64,000 nucleotides of DNA from Sporisorium sorghi (lineage: Eukaryota > Basidiomycota > Ustilaginomycetes > Ustilaginales > Ustilaginaceae). Below, one piece after another: positions 44,845-54,229 of this stretch (its first letter is position 1; each line of letters starts with the position of its first letter). Under the pieces are notes generated by a model. That model saw nothing but the letters and a program-made list of their open reading frames with translations. It ran no database searches and was not told where the DNA came from. Location of the stretch: the NCBI GenBank assembly GCA_023212695.1, contig JALCCG010000012.1, positions 1 to 64,000 on the forward strand. Reading direction: 5' to 3'. Position numbers and translations under genes: made by a program.

Positions 44845-46080
44845 TCAGTTGATTTTAGTAAATGCCCACTTCTGCGCATCGGAGCCGTTATCACTCCACT
44901 GCTGAATGGCAGCCCCGTCTGCTGTAGAGGCGCTGGCAACGTCAACGACCAGCCCATTGGTTTTGGATATAATTTTGTAGTAACCGCCACCCACATCTAC
45001 AATCCTCCATCGCTGTGCATTCGACCCATTGTCATCCCACTGCTGCAGCTGGACACCGGTCGCAGTAGATGAGTTCGGTACGTCGAGCACTTTTCCACTG
45101 TGTACAGCTGTGAGCTTGTAATATCCGTCTCCCGTGCTCTCAACCCTGAATCTCTGATTATTGGCAACGTAGTTGGTCCACTGCTGGATTTTAGCTCCGC
45201 TTGCCGTGGATACATCCACAACATCCATTACCTTGCCGCTTGCCTTGGCAGCTATCGTATAGATGCCGTCACTAATCACGTTTGATGCCCCATTGTCCTG
45301 ATAAACACGTACATAATCCACCAGCATCTGTGACGGGAACGGCGTTGCGTTATTCGGACTGCCAGGCCAATTCCCGCCGACTGCGAGATTCAGAAGAATA
45401 AAGAACGGGCGCTGGAACTCCTCGGTATTGCCGGTCCCATTTTCAATATAAAATTCATTGAACTGCACACCGTCCACAAACCAGCGAATATATTTGGAGT
45501 CCCACTCCATGCTGTAAACATGGAACTGCGAGAAATCCAGATTGCCCGATACCCGTCCGTATTCCGCGTGTCCTCCTGCGTCCCAGTGTACGGTTCCATT
45601 CACGTAAGGGTTATTATTCACCCGCTCCATAATGTCAATCTCTCCGCTCTTCGGCCAACCCACCGAGGTGATGTTGCTTCCAAGCATCCAAAATGCAGGC
45701 CAAAGCCCTTGACCCGATGGCAGCTTGATTCGTGCCTCTACCTTCCCGTAAGTAAAGGTTTTTAAATCTTGCGTTTTGATCCGGGCAGAGGTGTAATTCA
45801 TCCCGCCGTAGGATTCCTTTTGCGCCGTAATCACCAGATTGCCGCCGGTAACCTGCACGTTCTGCGCACGGTCGGTATAATATTGCAGTTCATTATTTCC
45901 CCATCCGCCGCTGCCAGTACCGATTTCAGGAGTCCAATTGGCCCTGTTAAGCGAAGTTCCGTTGAACTCGTCGCTCCATACCAGATTCCAGTTCGGCGCC
46001 GCGTTTGTTGTGTTGACAGGCAATAGAACGACCAGAAGACTGAACAGTATCACTGCACATATTCCTTTTCTTAGCATCAT
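44845..46080 (-). CDS. secreted GH16 beta-glucanase with ricin-B lectin domain
   Basis: A 411-residue secreted enzyme. A signal peptide (about 1-27, cut near TNAAP) precedes the GH16 domain (about 30-265) with catalytic GEIDIME (Glu147 nucleophile, Asp149, Glu152 acid/base) and the substrate-lining GTVHWDAGG. The C-terminal part (about 275-411) is a three-repeat ricin-type lectin domain (CBM13 trefoil; Q-x-W motifs IQQWTN, LQQWDD, IQQWSD). It probably cleaves beta-1,3 or mixed beta-1,3-1,4 glucans outside the cell and binds the substrate. A candidate cre site lies upstream. ATG follows AGGAGGG. Confidence 0.93.
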   Translation of the reverse strand: MMLRKGICAVILFSLLVVLLPVNTTNAAPNWNLVWSDEFNGTSLNRANWTPEIGTGSGGWGNNELQYYTDRAQNVQVTGGNLVITAQKESYGGMNYTSARIKTQDLKTFTYGKVEARIKLPSGQGLWPAFWMLGSNITSVGWPKSGEIDIMERVNNNPYVNGTVHWDAGGHAEYGRVSGNLDFSQFHVYSMEWDSKYIRWFVDGVQFNEFYIENGTGNTEEFQRPFFILLNLAVGGNWPGSPNNATPFPSQMLVDYVRVYQDNGASNVISDGIYTIAAKASGKVMDVVDVSTASGAKIQQWTNYVANNQRFRVESTGDGYYKLTAVHSGKVLDVPNSSTATGVQLQQWDDNGSNAQRWRIVDVGGGYYKIISKTNGLVVDVASASTADGAAIQQWSDNGSDAQKWAFTKIN

Positions 46081-46258
46081 GTTCCCTCCTATTATTTTCG
46101 GATCAAGGTTTCATAGATACCTAGTGTACATACACAGCTGTTCTTCCAGCGGATGGTCCACTGAAGCTGAAATCACCTCTCCTCCTGTTCATGATTCATT
46201 GCCCTAAAAACTGATCTATGATGAACATTCACTTGTTGCTTAATAAAAACTCACCTAT

Positions 46259-46274
46259 ATTAATGCGCTTACAT
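46259..46274 (-). promoter_or_regulatory. candidate cre (CcpA) site upstream of the GH16 gene
   Basis: ATGTAAGCGCATTAAT on the minus strand matches the cre consensus WTGNAANCGNWNNCAW with one mismatch (the C near the end). It lies about 180 bp before the start codon of a polysaccharide-degrading enzyme, where catabolite repression is common. Position relative to the promoter is not known. Confidence 0.35.
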
Positions 46275-46629
46275 TTTCATTATATGCCTAACATATACCA
46301 CTATCAACCTATATTTATATTATTTTACATCTTCGTTTCTTCTTTAAATTCACATCTTCCCACGTGCTTTACGAGCAGCATAAATGTCGGTGTATCAATA
46401 GACGGAGCACCTTCCGGTCGCTCCCCTCCCCACTTCGGCATCGTATCCACTATTACCCCTGTACCTTGCATGGGCAGAGGACATAAATGTCCGTTCAGAA
46501 TATCGCATTCCGCCTCCGCTATTCCCAGCACTCAAGTGTATTGCCTCCTGCAACAGGACAATCAAGCCACAAAAACAGGCCAACCCGTTGAGTCTGGTTG
46601 ACCTTCTTGAACCTATACAAATTAATGAA
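46275..46629. other. intergenic region without a supported gene
   Basis: No gene is supported between the GH16 promoter region and the end of the isoprenoid-synthase gene. The part next to GH16 is AT-rich. The rest is of normal composition and carries short open frames in both directions with no ribosome sites and no recognised product. It could hold decayed coding sequence. Confidence 0.4.
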
Positions 46630-49014
46630 CTAACTATCCCGATTAACCATATAGTTTAATAAATGCTTTAGAAAAGCAGTGTTCCGCGGCATCTCTTGCA
46701 AGGCCTCCACAGCCTGGCAGTAATGTTCCCACATCTCTTGGCTGGCGCCTTCCTGACCCAGGATCGTCACAAAGTTTGACGTGTTGTTCTCCGCATCCTG
46801 ACCGGTGGGCTTGCCGAGCCGCTCCAGGTCTCCCTGCACATCAAGCAAGTCATCCTTAATCTGAAAGGCTATGCCTGCATGATAAGCAAACTTCTTCAAC
46901 AAGGCGATTTCTGCCTCATTTACCTGAGCCAGAATGGCAGGCATGACCAATGAGGCCTCGAATGCAATACCGGTTTTGTAAAAGCAGATCATATTCAACT
47001 GTTCCAGGGTCAGCTTCTTCCCTTTGGAATCCAAATCCATCGCTTGCCCCATGCACATCTCACCAGCCCGTTTAGACGAATACTGGATTAAGGAAACGAC
47101 AGAGCTAGCATCAAATCCCACAAGCGACGACTGCTCCTCGATCGCCTTCTGAATTAAATACAGACCCGTTATTTCTGCCGTGGCGCTGTTATGGACCTGA
47201 TGCAGGGTTGGCCTCCCCCGGCGCGTAGATGCGTTATCCTGTGAGGGTAGATCGTCGAAAATCAAGGATGCGGTATGCATATATTCCAGGGATCGGAGGA
47301 GCGGCACAATCGCGGAAGGCTCCAATCCGTATTCATTTACCCCCATGACCCAAGTTAAAATCGGCCTTAAACGCTTGCCATCTCCCTCAAGCGTGTAGTT
47401 GGCCGTGTCAATCAGCGACACTTGCATGGGCGGTGTATCGCTTGGCTGCTTGATCTGCAATTGGCTGTTGATCTCATCGCGGACAGTTGAAAAGGTGTTC
47501 GAAAAGCATTCCTTCTCTTGGCGGTTGTTCCTTAACACCGTGATGATCTGATCCCGCAGCAATTTATCAAAAAAATCCACATGATCTGCTTTCCGCACCA
47601 TCTTCTGAATCAGTCGATTGAAGTCAGGGTTCCCCGAGGAGAATATCTCCATGATTTCGTTATATTTCTCAAGCCCGATCCGTGCTTTACAGCGCTTCAA
47701 ACCATTAATGGCCCGATCCAGAATCACGTCCCGCGTCTTGGCATCCGAGTCATATACGTTGTGGATCAGATGGGAAATGACGGCCCAGTATAATTCGAAG
47801 GGGTTGATCAGTTCCGCGCGTTGACCGCGATATTTCAGATAATAGGTGTAAGGGGTGACGGCCTCGTCCTCCATGTCATCAAACATATCCGCAAAATCAT
47901 CGGCCAACTGATTGTAGATGCCGTAAAAGAAGGTCCGTTCATCAAAGCCTTCATCCGCTTGAGCGCTTAGAACTGACCGCACAATCAAGCGGGAAGATGA
48001 CGATTTTAGAATGATCGGCAAATATAACTCTTCATTGGTGTATCGGGCATTGGAAAGATCCTTAATACGATCGATATGCTGCGAATGAAAAAACACGTTG
48101 GCTTGCTCGAAAAACGTCTCCTGCGTTTCCGGACGCTGGTGTCCCTTAATATACTCAAAGGCATCACGGAGCTCCGCGTGCACGAAACGGATCAGCTCCA
48201 CGTTATTACCGCCCCAATCACCTGGCTTCGGTACCGTTCCGGTAAGCAGCGCAGTGCGTATCATATGGGAATACTGTTCTTTTTCCTGCTCATTTAAGAC
48301 GCCCGAGTCCAGTAAATCGTCGATAAAGGGATAGGTTAGACCATAGGAGTAACCGAGCCTGATGGCATCATCGAGACGAGCTGAACGTTCCGCAGGCAAT
48401 ACCGAATCATCCATATCTTCAATGACATGCAGAACAACGCCCACAATGATCTTCATTAATTTGCGCTGGGCATGCTCTGCATTCATCTCCTTCGGAATAT
48501 GGCCTGCTACTTGCTTCAGCTTATGGATGACCCATATTACGGCATTCTCGATGCCTTCCTTCTGGCCCCACCGGTATAACCCGGCTAAACTCATGCCATC
48601 CGGCGTACCTCCTCCATCCGATTTGGTGGATTGAAGAAGATGTTTTTTTATATCCGCAACCATGCGAAGAATGCTGGCTTTCGTGTCTGGCGAGTCCAGG
48701 GCCTTGCCCAGATCCCTCATATAAATATAGGAAATGCTTCGATCCAAGTAGCCATCCAGTTTACCTGTATAATGGAGCCACCCGATATATCTATGATAGT
48801 CCCGGGTATCAGGTTTTCTCTGTCCCGAGGAAAAAAAGGATAGCCATGAATCACGACGAACATGCTTCCTTTTCCATATTAGAATGTCTTCTGTCAGGAT
48901 CGGCACATATGTCTTTTCCTTAACCTGTACATAAAGTGATGCAAAATACTGAGCCGCCTTCTGCTCAGCCAGCCGATATCCCGTATCGGCTTGATCTGTA
49001 TACGCAACATTCAT
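46630..49014 (-). CDS. two-part isoprenoid synthase: uncharacterised helical domain fused to polyprenyl diphosphate synthase
   Basis: A 794-residue all-helical protein, about two and a half times the length of an ordinary polyprenyl synthase. The C-terminal part (about 500-794) has both Asp-rich motifs: DDLPSQDNASTRRG (587-600) and FQIKDDLLDVQGD (717-729), plus GDGKRLRP (544-551). The N-terminal part (about 1-490) is not a known domain to me, but contains YPFIDDLLDSG (229-238) and ADDFADMFDDMEDE (371-384), which resemble class I metal-binding motifs. It may be a second prenyl-transferring or terpene-cyclase-like fold. ATG at 49014 with GAGGG upstream is preferred over the frame's first ATG at 49143. 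No other isoprenoid gene is adjacent. Confidence 0.8.
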   Translation of the reverse strand: MNVAYTDQADTGYRLAEQKAAQYFASLYVQVKEKTYVPILTEDILIWKRKHVRRDSWLSFFSSGQRKPDTRDYHRYIGWLHYTGKLDGYLDRSISYIYMRDLGKALDSPDTKASILRMVADIKKHLLQSTKSDGGGTPDGMSLAGLYRWGQKEGIENAVIWVIHKLKQVAGHIPKEMNAEHAQRKLMKIIVGVVLHVIEDMDDSVLPAERSARLDDAIRLGYSYGLTYPFIDDLLDSGVLNEQEKEQYSHMIRTALLTGTVPKPGDWGGNNVELIRFVHAELRDAFEYIKGHQRPETQETFFEQANVFFHSQHIDRIKDLSNARYTNEELYLPIILKSSSSRLIVRSVLSAQADEGFDERTFFYGIYNQLADDFADMFDDMEDEAVTPYTYYLKYRGQRAELINPFELYWAVISHLIHNVYDSDAKTRDVILDRAINGLKRCKARIGLEKYNEIMEIFSSGNPDFNRLIQKMVRKADHVDFFDKLLRDQIITVLRNNRQEKECFSNTFSTVRDEINSQLQIKQPSDTPPMQVSLIDTANYTLEGDGKRLRPILTWVMGVNEYGLEPSAIVPLLRSLEYMHTASLIFDDLPSQDNASTRRGRPTLHQVHNSATAEITGLYLIQKAIEEQSSLVGFDASSVVSLIQYSSKRAGEMCMGQAMDLDSKGKKLTLEQLNMICFYKTGIAFEASLVMPAILAQVNEAEIALLKKFAYHAGIAFQIKDDLLDVQGDLERLGKPTGQDAENNTSNFVTILGQEGASQEMWEHYCQAVEALQEMPRNTAFLKHLLNYMVNRDS

Positions 49015-49121
49015 ATGATGGAATCCCTCAACTTCTATTGGTGTTAAACATGTACCCATGTTTATAACCTTTATACGCAGAAGTTTCAATCGGGTTACAT
49101 TCTCGTTAAGATGGCTGAAAT

Positions 49122-49656
49122 CTAGTCCATTTCCTGAATCCAATGGTCTAACGCTTCCGTTACTTCTTGCAACTGCTCCTCTGCGGTTAAGTAGGCTTCC
49201 TTGTCACCTTTTTGGAAACCGTAAGAACCGAACTGCCCATGGTTAGCCCCTGCAATATCTACATACATGGTACCGTCAGGCAAATTCGTCCTAGCAGTCT
49301 CCCATTTCGATCTATCCAATACCCCATCTTGTGTGCCGGTGATTTGAAGTACGGACATGTCCAAACCGTACAGCGCCCCTTTATCGTAGGCGTAAGATGC
49401 CAAGAAAAAAACACCGTCAATGGCATCTGAATGTTCAACCGCATACCTAGAAGCGAACACACCACCCAAGGAGTGTCCTCCGATCACATATCGGTTGCCT
49501 GGGTATTCCTCAATGAAAGAGTCGGCTTTATTTTGTCCGAACACAGCCAGATTCAAGGGCATGGCAGCAATGTACGCCCGGTATCCTTTCTCAGCCATTT
49601 TCCTGGCAAAAGGCGTATAACTCTTAGGTTCCACTAAACCGCCCGGATAAATTTTC
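49122..49656 (-). pseudogene. N-terminally truncated alpha/beta hydrolase
   Basis: About 177 codons of an alpha/beta hydrolase (dienelactone-hydrolase-like family 5) remain: KIYPGGLVEPKSYTPFARKM at the start, nucleophile GGHSLGGVFASRYA, then the HG of ANHGQFG. The usual first 50-80 residues (core strands 1-2 and leader) are missing. Directly before KIYPGG the frame meets a TAG codon, with no start codon or ribosome site. The catalytic Ser/His are present, but the gene as written has no start, so it is likely a remnant. It overlaps nothing and lies 107 bp upstream of the isoprenoid gene. Confidence 0.75.
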
Positions 49657-49703
49657 TATTGAACCTCCGTCACGGAAGCATTTACTCATGTATATAAAAA
49701 AAA

Positions 49704-49726
49704 GGCTGCCGATTTTCTCAGCAACC
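49704..49726 (-). terminator. terminator of the GH2 gene
   Basis: GGTTGCTGA and TCGGCAGCC on the minus strand form a nine-pair stem with two G-T pairs. A run of eight or nine T follows. Confidence 0.85.
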
Positions 49727-49738
49727 TCGTGAACCCGT

Positions 49739-52700
49739 TCATGATCCATCGACCCGCACAAACCGGAACCAACCAAAATCAAACTGACTTCCCGGAAGAA
49801 AGATGAATGTCACCTTGTAACAACCGGCGATAGGTTCCAGATCAAATACCTGCTCTTCGTACCCTCTGGTCTGCGTAAATTCTACCAGCTGATTGCTCTC
49901 TCCTTCTGGACTCTCAAAGCGGATATGAATCGTATTCTTGTCAATCGCAGAGCTGCCGTTAACGATCAATTTCGATGAGCCTGCTTCTGCAAAATCCATC
50001 TGATCAAACTCCAGGGAAACATTATTTCCTATCCCTTCAACGGCCTTGTTGTCCACAATGGTAAAGGTATCCCCATAAATTCGGTCGCAATCCGCTGCAA
50101 AATTCTGCTCAAATGCTCTATTCCCTTCATGAAAATAGAAACCCTTGATATGCACCTTCTGATGAAGGATAAAACAAATCGAAGTAACGCCCCGCAGCTT
50201 CTTCGACAACCGATAGGTTTCTTCCTGATAGACATTCCACTTGGACTCTTTTTGGTAAATACAATCGGCTATTTGTGAGCTGCCTTCTTCACCAGGCATG
50301 CCTTCCCAGATTTGCAAAGAGTACGCCTCGCTTGACAGGGCAAATATCGGGATCGTGATGGTATCGGAGCCGTGAGGACCAAAGTCGATGTCCCGAAATC
50401 CGACTTGCGTCTCGCCGTCTCTGCTGGTAGCAACGCCTCTTTCATTCCCGTTCCCTACTTCGCCTTGGCTGTAATCATAAAGTCCGGCAGATATGAAAGA
50501 GTACGGGTCTTTGTAAGCGGCCCCCAAACCGTCGACTTTGAATTCCAGCTGGGATATAAGCTTGATTTTATCCGTACCGTTTCGGCTTGTACACCGAAGA
50601 CGAAATTCGCCGTCACCCAAGGCCGTTACCTTGGCTTCATGTCCATCGGCTTCTACCCTTGCGATATTGGATTCGATCCCCGCATCGTTCACGACAGCCC
50701 ATTGGACCTCCTGATAAGAGGTTTCTGGCGGATGCAGTCCGGCACGTACCACCTTCTCACGATTGGACGGATCAAACGATTGCCCCCTTTCGCTGATCAG
50801 CTCAATCTTCCGAAGCGGCAGCTCTTCCACACACCCTGTTAAGCTTGGCAGGTTCTCATTCTTCGTGCTGGCCGCTATCCCTTCCGTTCCTTCATTCTGT
50901 GCGACTGTGGATTTCAAGGTAAGAGATTGGCTGTCCAGACCCATGGAAGACACTTCAATACGGATCTGGCCCGGCTCCAAGGTGGAGCCGATGATCGCCA
51001 TCAGTTTGCCGCTGAACAGTCTTCTGCTCTGACCCTTGTACGGATCGTAATCCGTGCTGTCCCCGTTGTCCAGACCGAGCAAGCGCCCCGCACCCGTCAC
51101 ATGTACCTGCACCCGGTTATTAGCGTTCTCGACAACGTGGCCAGCCTCATCTTCCATCGCAATTTCGACGAACACAAGGTCTGTGCCGTTCGCGATCAGA
51201 TTTTCTTTATCCGGGTTCAGAACAATCCTCCTGGCATCACCAAATGAGGTTCGAACATCCGTGGCAATGATGCGACCTGCTTCGTCGTAAGCTATCGCTT
51301 TCAGCTCCCCTTCGACATAAGGAATCTTCCACCAACCCAATAACTCCCTTCCGTGTTCATGGTCAATATCATGGGTCCCCATGGTTATGCCATTGAGCTG
51401 TAATTCAACTCTCGGCGCGTTTGAGCAAATGCGAACATCGATCATTTGACCGTTGTTAAAATCCCAATAAGGTAACAGATGTACCATCGGTTTAGTCCTG
51501 TAATCCGTCCATGCCGCTTGATAGATATAATAGGAATCCTTCTTGAAAGTCGCTGTATCGATCTGCCCGAAATAAGAGTTTTTGGTATGATACGGCGTAG
51601 GTTCACCGATATAATCGAATCCGGTCCATAGAAATTGTCCGAGTGAGAACGGCATGTCCCGCTCAGCCAGGATGCATGCCTCAGCCGATTTTGCTCCCCA
51701 GCTCGTTGAGCTGTTACCCAGAGAAGAACACTGCTCGTCATCGTCTGCCAGGATGGATTTTTCGAACGGGAAATGATAGATGCCCCTGCTTTGTACAACA
51801 GACGCGGTCTCACTGCCATAGATGATCCAATCCGGATGCTCCTCATGATGCTTCTCGTAATATTTCTCGGCATAATTGTAACCTGCCACCTTCACGATAT
51901 CGGCGCATTTACGAGCATTCTCCCAAGGCATATAATTAGAACCAATGGTAACGCTCGCATTTTGCTTGGGATCATATTTCAGAACTTCCTCCATCAGCAT
52001 CCTTGTTACTTCCTGCCCTCTCTCGCCTACGTGGGTATCATAGATTTCGTTGCCAATGCTCCACATGATGAGGCTTGGATGGTTCCGGTCACGTTGAACC
52101 CAGCTCTTCACATCGCGTTGAAACCATTCTTGGAAGAACCGGGCATAGTCATAAGACGTTTTCGAGCGTTCCCACATATCAAAAGCTTCCGAGACGATGA
52201 GCATCCCCATCTCATCTGCCAGGTCCATCAGTTCCTTTGCAGGCATGTTGTGTGCTGTGCGTATCGCGTTAGCGCCCATGTCTTTCAGAATGACAAGCCT
52301 TCTGGCTAAGGCCGTTTTGTTAAACGCGGCACCCAAGGCTCCTAGATCATGATGCTCGCAAACCCCGTTCAATTTTAATTTACGGCCGTTTAGAAGAAAG
52401 CCTTGATTCGGATCAAGCTGAATATGCCGAAATCCGATGTTGTAGGATATGCTTTCAATAACTTCATGCTGACAATCTGGTTCTGATTCTGATTCCTGAT
52501 CTGTTCCAGCAAGCCTCATTTCGGTAATCAATTGATACAGGCTGGGTTCATCCGGGCTCCATAACAGCGGATTCTCCACGACTAAGGTTTGCCGGTTCGT
52601 CGATATGCAATGGACGTCCACCGCAACCTCCTCGGATCCCTCAGCTATCTTCTGACCTTCCTTCATGATGGTATGCTTGATAAACACATCCGCGATAATG

Positions 52701-53233
52701 TTCACTTCCGTGTCGACTTCGACCTGCCATCCGCTTTCGTGCTGCTTGGTCGTGATATAGATGCCGTCCGTCACGATATGGCTCTGATCCCTGGTTTTGA
52801 GCCACACGTTACGATAGATGCCCGCTCCTGAATACCAACGGCTGTTCGGGCTTTGATGCACAACCTTCACGGTAATGACGTTCTCCCCTTCAACGAGCGC
52901 CTCCGTGATCTCGTGTTCGAAGGAAGAATATCCGTACTTCCATTCTCCCACCAATTGACCATTAACATAGACGGAAGAATCCATGTAAACGCCATCAAAA
53001 CACAATAGCACCTGCTGGTTCTCTTTGCTATCCCACGACCATAACTTCCGGTACCACCCGATGCTGTTCTCATATAAATCCATGGTGTTATAGATCAGCC
53101 AGTCATGGGGTACATCCACAGGTTTAAAGATCAGATTATCAGAATCCGTTACGTCCAGGCTGCTTTTGGCAAACGTCCATCCGTCATTGAACAAGGCTTT
53201 TTTATTCATGGATGCTGTACTCACTTTCTTCAT
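49739..53233 (-). CDS. GH2-family beta-galactosidase/beta-glucuronidase-like enzyme
   Basis: A 1164-residue cytoplasmic glycosidase (no signal peptide). Order: N-terminal sugar-binding sandwich (about 15-150), Ig-like domain (about 155-270), TIM barrel (about 275-600) with acid/base Glu396 in WSIGNEIYD and nucleophile Glu475 in IIYGSETAS, then further beta modules including a DUF4982-like domain (about 620-720) and a C-terminal carbohydrate-binding-like part (from about 900). Long GH2 proteins of this layout act on beta-galactosides or related plant and animal glycans; the substrate is not certain. ATG codons at 53233 and 53209 are both possible starts, neither with a good ribosome site. Probably monocistronic. 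Confidence 0.88.
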   Translation of the reverse strand: MKKVSTASMNKKALFNDGWTFAKSSLDVTDSDNLIFKPVDVPHDWLIYNTMDLYENSIGWYRKLWSWDSKENQQVLLCFDGVYMDSSVYVNGQLVGEWKYGYSSFEHEITEALVEGENVITVKVVHQSPNSRWYSGAGIYRNVWLKTRDQSHIVTDGIYITTKQHESGWQVEVDTEVNIIADVFIKHTIMKEGQKIAEGSEEVAVDVHCISTNRQTLVVENPLLWSPDEPSLYQLITEMRLAGTDQESESEPDCQHEVIESISYNIGFRHIQLDPNQGFLLNGRKLKLNGVCEHHDLGALGAAFNKTALARRLVILKDMGANAIRTAHNMPAKELMDLADEMGMLIVSEAFDMWERSKTSYDYARFFQEWFQRDVKSWVQRDRNHPSLIMWSIGNEIYDTHVGERGQEVTRMLMEEVLKYDPKQNASVTIGSNYMPWENARKCADIVKVAGYNYAEKYYEKHHEEHPDWIIYGSETASVVQSRGIYHFPFEKSILADDDEQCSSLGNSSTSWGAKSAEACILAERDMPFSLGQFLWTGFDYIGEPTPYHTKNSYFGQIDTATFKKDSYYIYQAAWTDYRTKPMVHLLPYWDFNNGQMIDVRICSNAPRVELQLNGITMGTHDIDHEHGRELLGWWKIPYVEGELKAIAYDEAGRIIATDVRTSFGDARRIVLNPDKENLIANGTDLVFVEIAMEDEAGHVVENANNRVQVHVTGAGRLLGLDNGDSTDYDPYKGQSRRLFSGKLMAIIGSTLEPGQIRIEVSSMGLDSQSLTLKSTVAQNEGTEGIAASTKNENLPSLTGCVEELPLRKIELISERGQSFDPSNREKVVRAGLHPPETSYQEVQWAVVNDAGIESNIARVEADGHEAKVTALGDGEFRLRCTSRNGTDKIKLISQLEFKVDGLGAAYKDPYSFISAGLYDYSQGEVGNGNERGVATSRDGETQVGFRDIDFGPHGSDTITIPIFALSSEAYSLQIWEGMPGEEGSSQIADCIYQKESKWNVYQEETYRLSKKLRGVTSICFILHQKVHIKGFYFHEGNRAFEQNFAADCDRIYGDTFTIVDNKAVEGIGNNVSLEFDQMDFAEAGSSKLIVNGSSAIDKNTIHIRFESPEGESNQLVEFTQTRGYEEQVFDLEPIAGCYKVTFIFLPGSQFDFGWFRFVRVDGS

Positions 53234-53388
53234 TTATTGTGATGAGAAAACATATTAGCTAATTAAGGCAGTTGATTCTACTATATCATGTTGTTCTATT
53301 ATCAGAACCCGTATCTGATAAGTTCTAAAGTTTTCAAAGGATTTTCTTTAAGCAAGAATATTCCTGGCCTTCAACGCAACAAAAGAAA

Positions 53389-53412
53389 CCCCGCTGCAAT
53401 CAGCAGCAGAGC
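53389..53412 (-). terminator. terminator of the fetAB-like genes
   Basis: On the minus strand CTCTGCTGC pairs with GCAGCGGGG (with G-T pairs) and is followed by TTTCTTTTG. Confidence 0.65.
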
Positions 53413-53464
53413 TCCATGGTTGTTCCTATGTATTGCTTCCCAATAGGAATCAGTGCAGTTTGAC

Positions 53465-54229
53465 TCATCGGGTTCCTTCAGGTATCGGCCTCAACTGCAA
53501 TTCTTTTGTAAGCATCAATCGATAACTTAATATGCTCAAGAGCATACTCGTTATGGCAGCTGAACCCGTGAAGGAGAATACGATCAGAATTTGATAGCGA
53601 ACGGCTTCCACCGGATCTGCCCCGGCTACAATCATACCTGTCATCATACCCGGTAATTGGACGAGTCCGACTGTTTTCATACTGTCGATTGTTGGAATCA
53701 TGCTGAATTTAACAGCCCGCTTCCTCACATCCTGCATGGCCTGCGACGCTGTGGCTCCAAGCGAGAGCAGGACTTCAATCTCACCCTTGGAGGATTGAAC
53801 CTCCCGCCGCATCTGATTCACGTATAAACCGGCTACGACCATGGCGTTCCCGATCGTCATCCCGCTAAGCGGAATGATGTACTGGGGTGTCGGTTCAATA
53901 ATGTTCAAGCCAAGCAGCATCCCCATCATCAGCAGTTCGGTTGTCAGTATCGACAGCGCAATCCTCCACACAATCCCTTGCATCCCGGGAGCCCGCCGAG
54001 CCGCATTCCATGCCGCCACCCCAATCATCACCGAGATGATCATAACCAAATAAATCACATGCTCCGTCCGGAAAATATACTGAAGCACATATCCGATAGC
54101 CAGGAGCTGAATGGCTGAACGTATCGTACCCGTCGCAATCTCTTTCTCCAAACCAAGCTTCTGCCATACGGAAATGAGCATGGTCGCGATGACAAAGAGA
54201 AGTGAAAAACTAAGCGCCAGTAATGTCAT
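53465..54229 (-). CDS. fetB: iron-export ABC transporter permease, FetB (UPF0014) type
   Basis: A 254-residue membrane protein with about seven hydrophobic segments. ATGTIRSAIQLLAIGYVLQY, PLSGMTIGNAMVVAGLYVNQM and VGLVQLPGMMTGMIVAGADP are hallmarks of the FetB/YbbM family. With FetA it exports excess iron and aids peroxide resistance in Escherichia coli. Its start overlaps the end of the ATPase gene by four bases, showing coupling. Substrate by homology only. Confidence 0.88.
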   Translation of the reverse strand: MTLLALSFSLLFVIATMLISVWQKLGLEKEIATGTIRSAIQLLAIGYVLQYIFRTEHVIYLVMIISVMIGVAAWNAARRAPGMQGIVWRIALSILTTELLMMGMLLGLNIIEPTPQYIIPLSGMTIGNAMVVAGLYVNQMRREVQSSKGEIEVLLSLGATASQAMQDVRKRAVKFSMIPTIDSMKTVGLVQLPGMMTGMIVAGADPVEAVRYQILIVFSFTGSAAITSMLLSILSYRLMLTKELQLRPIPEGTR

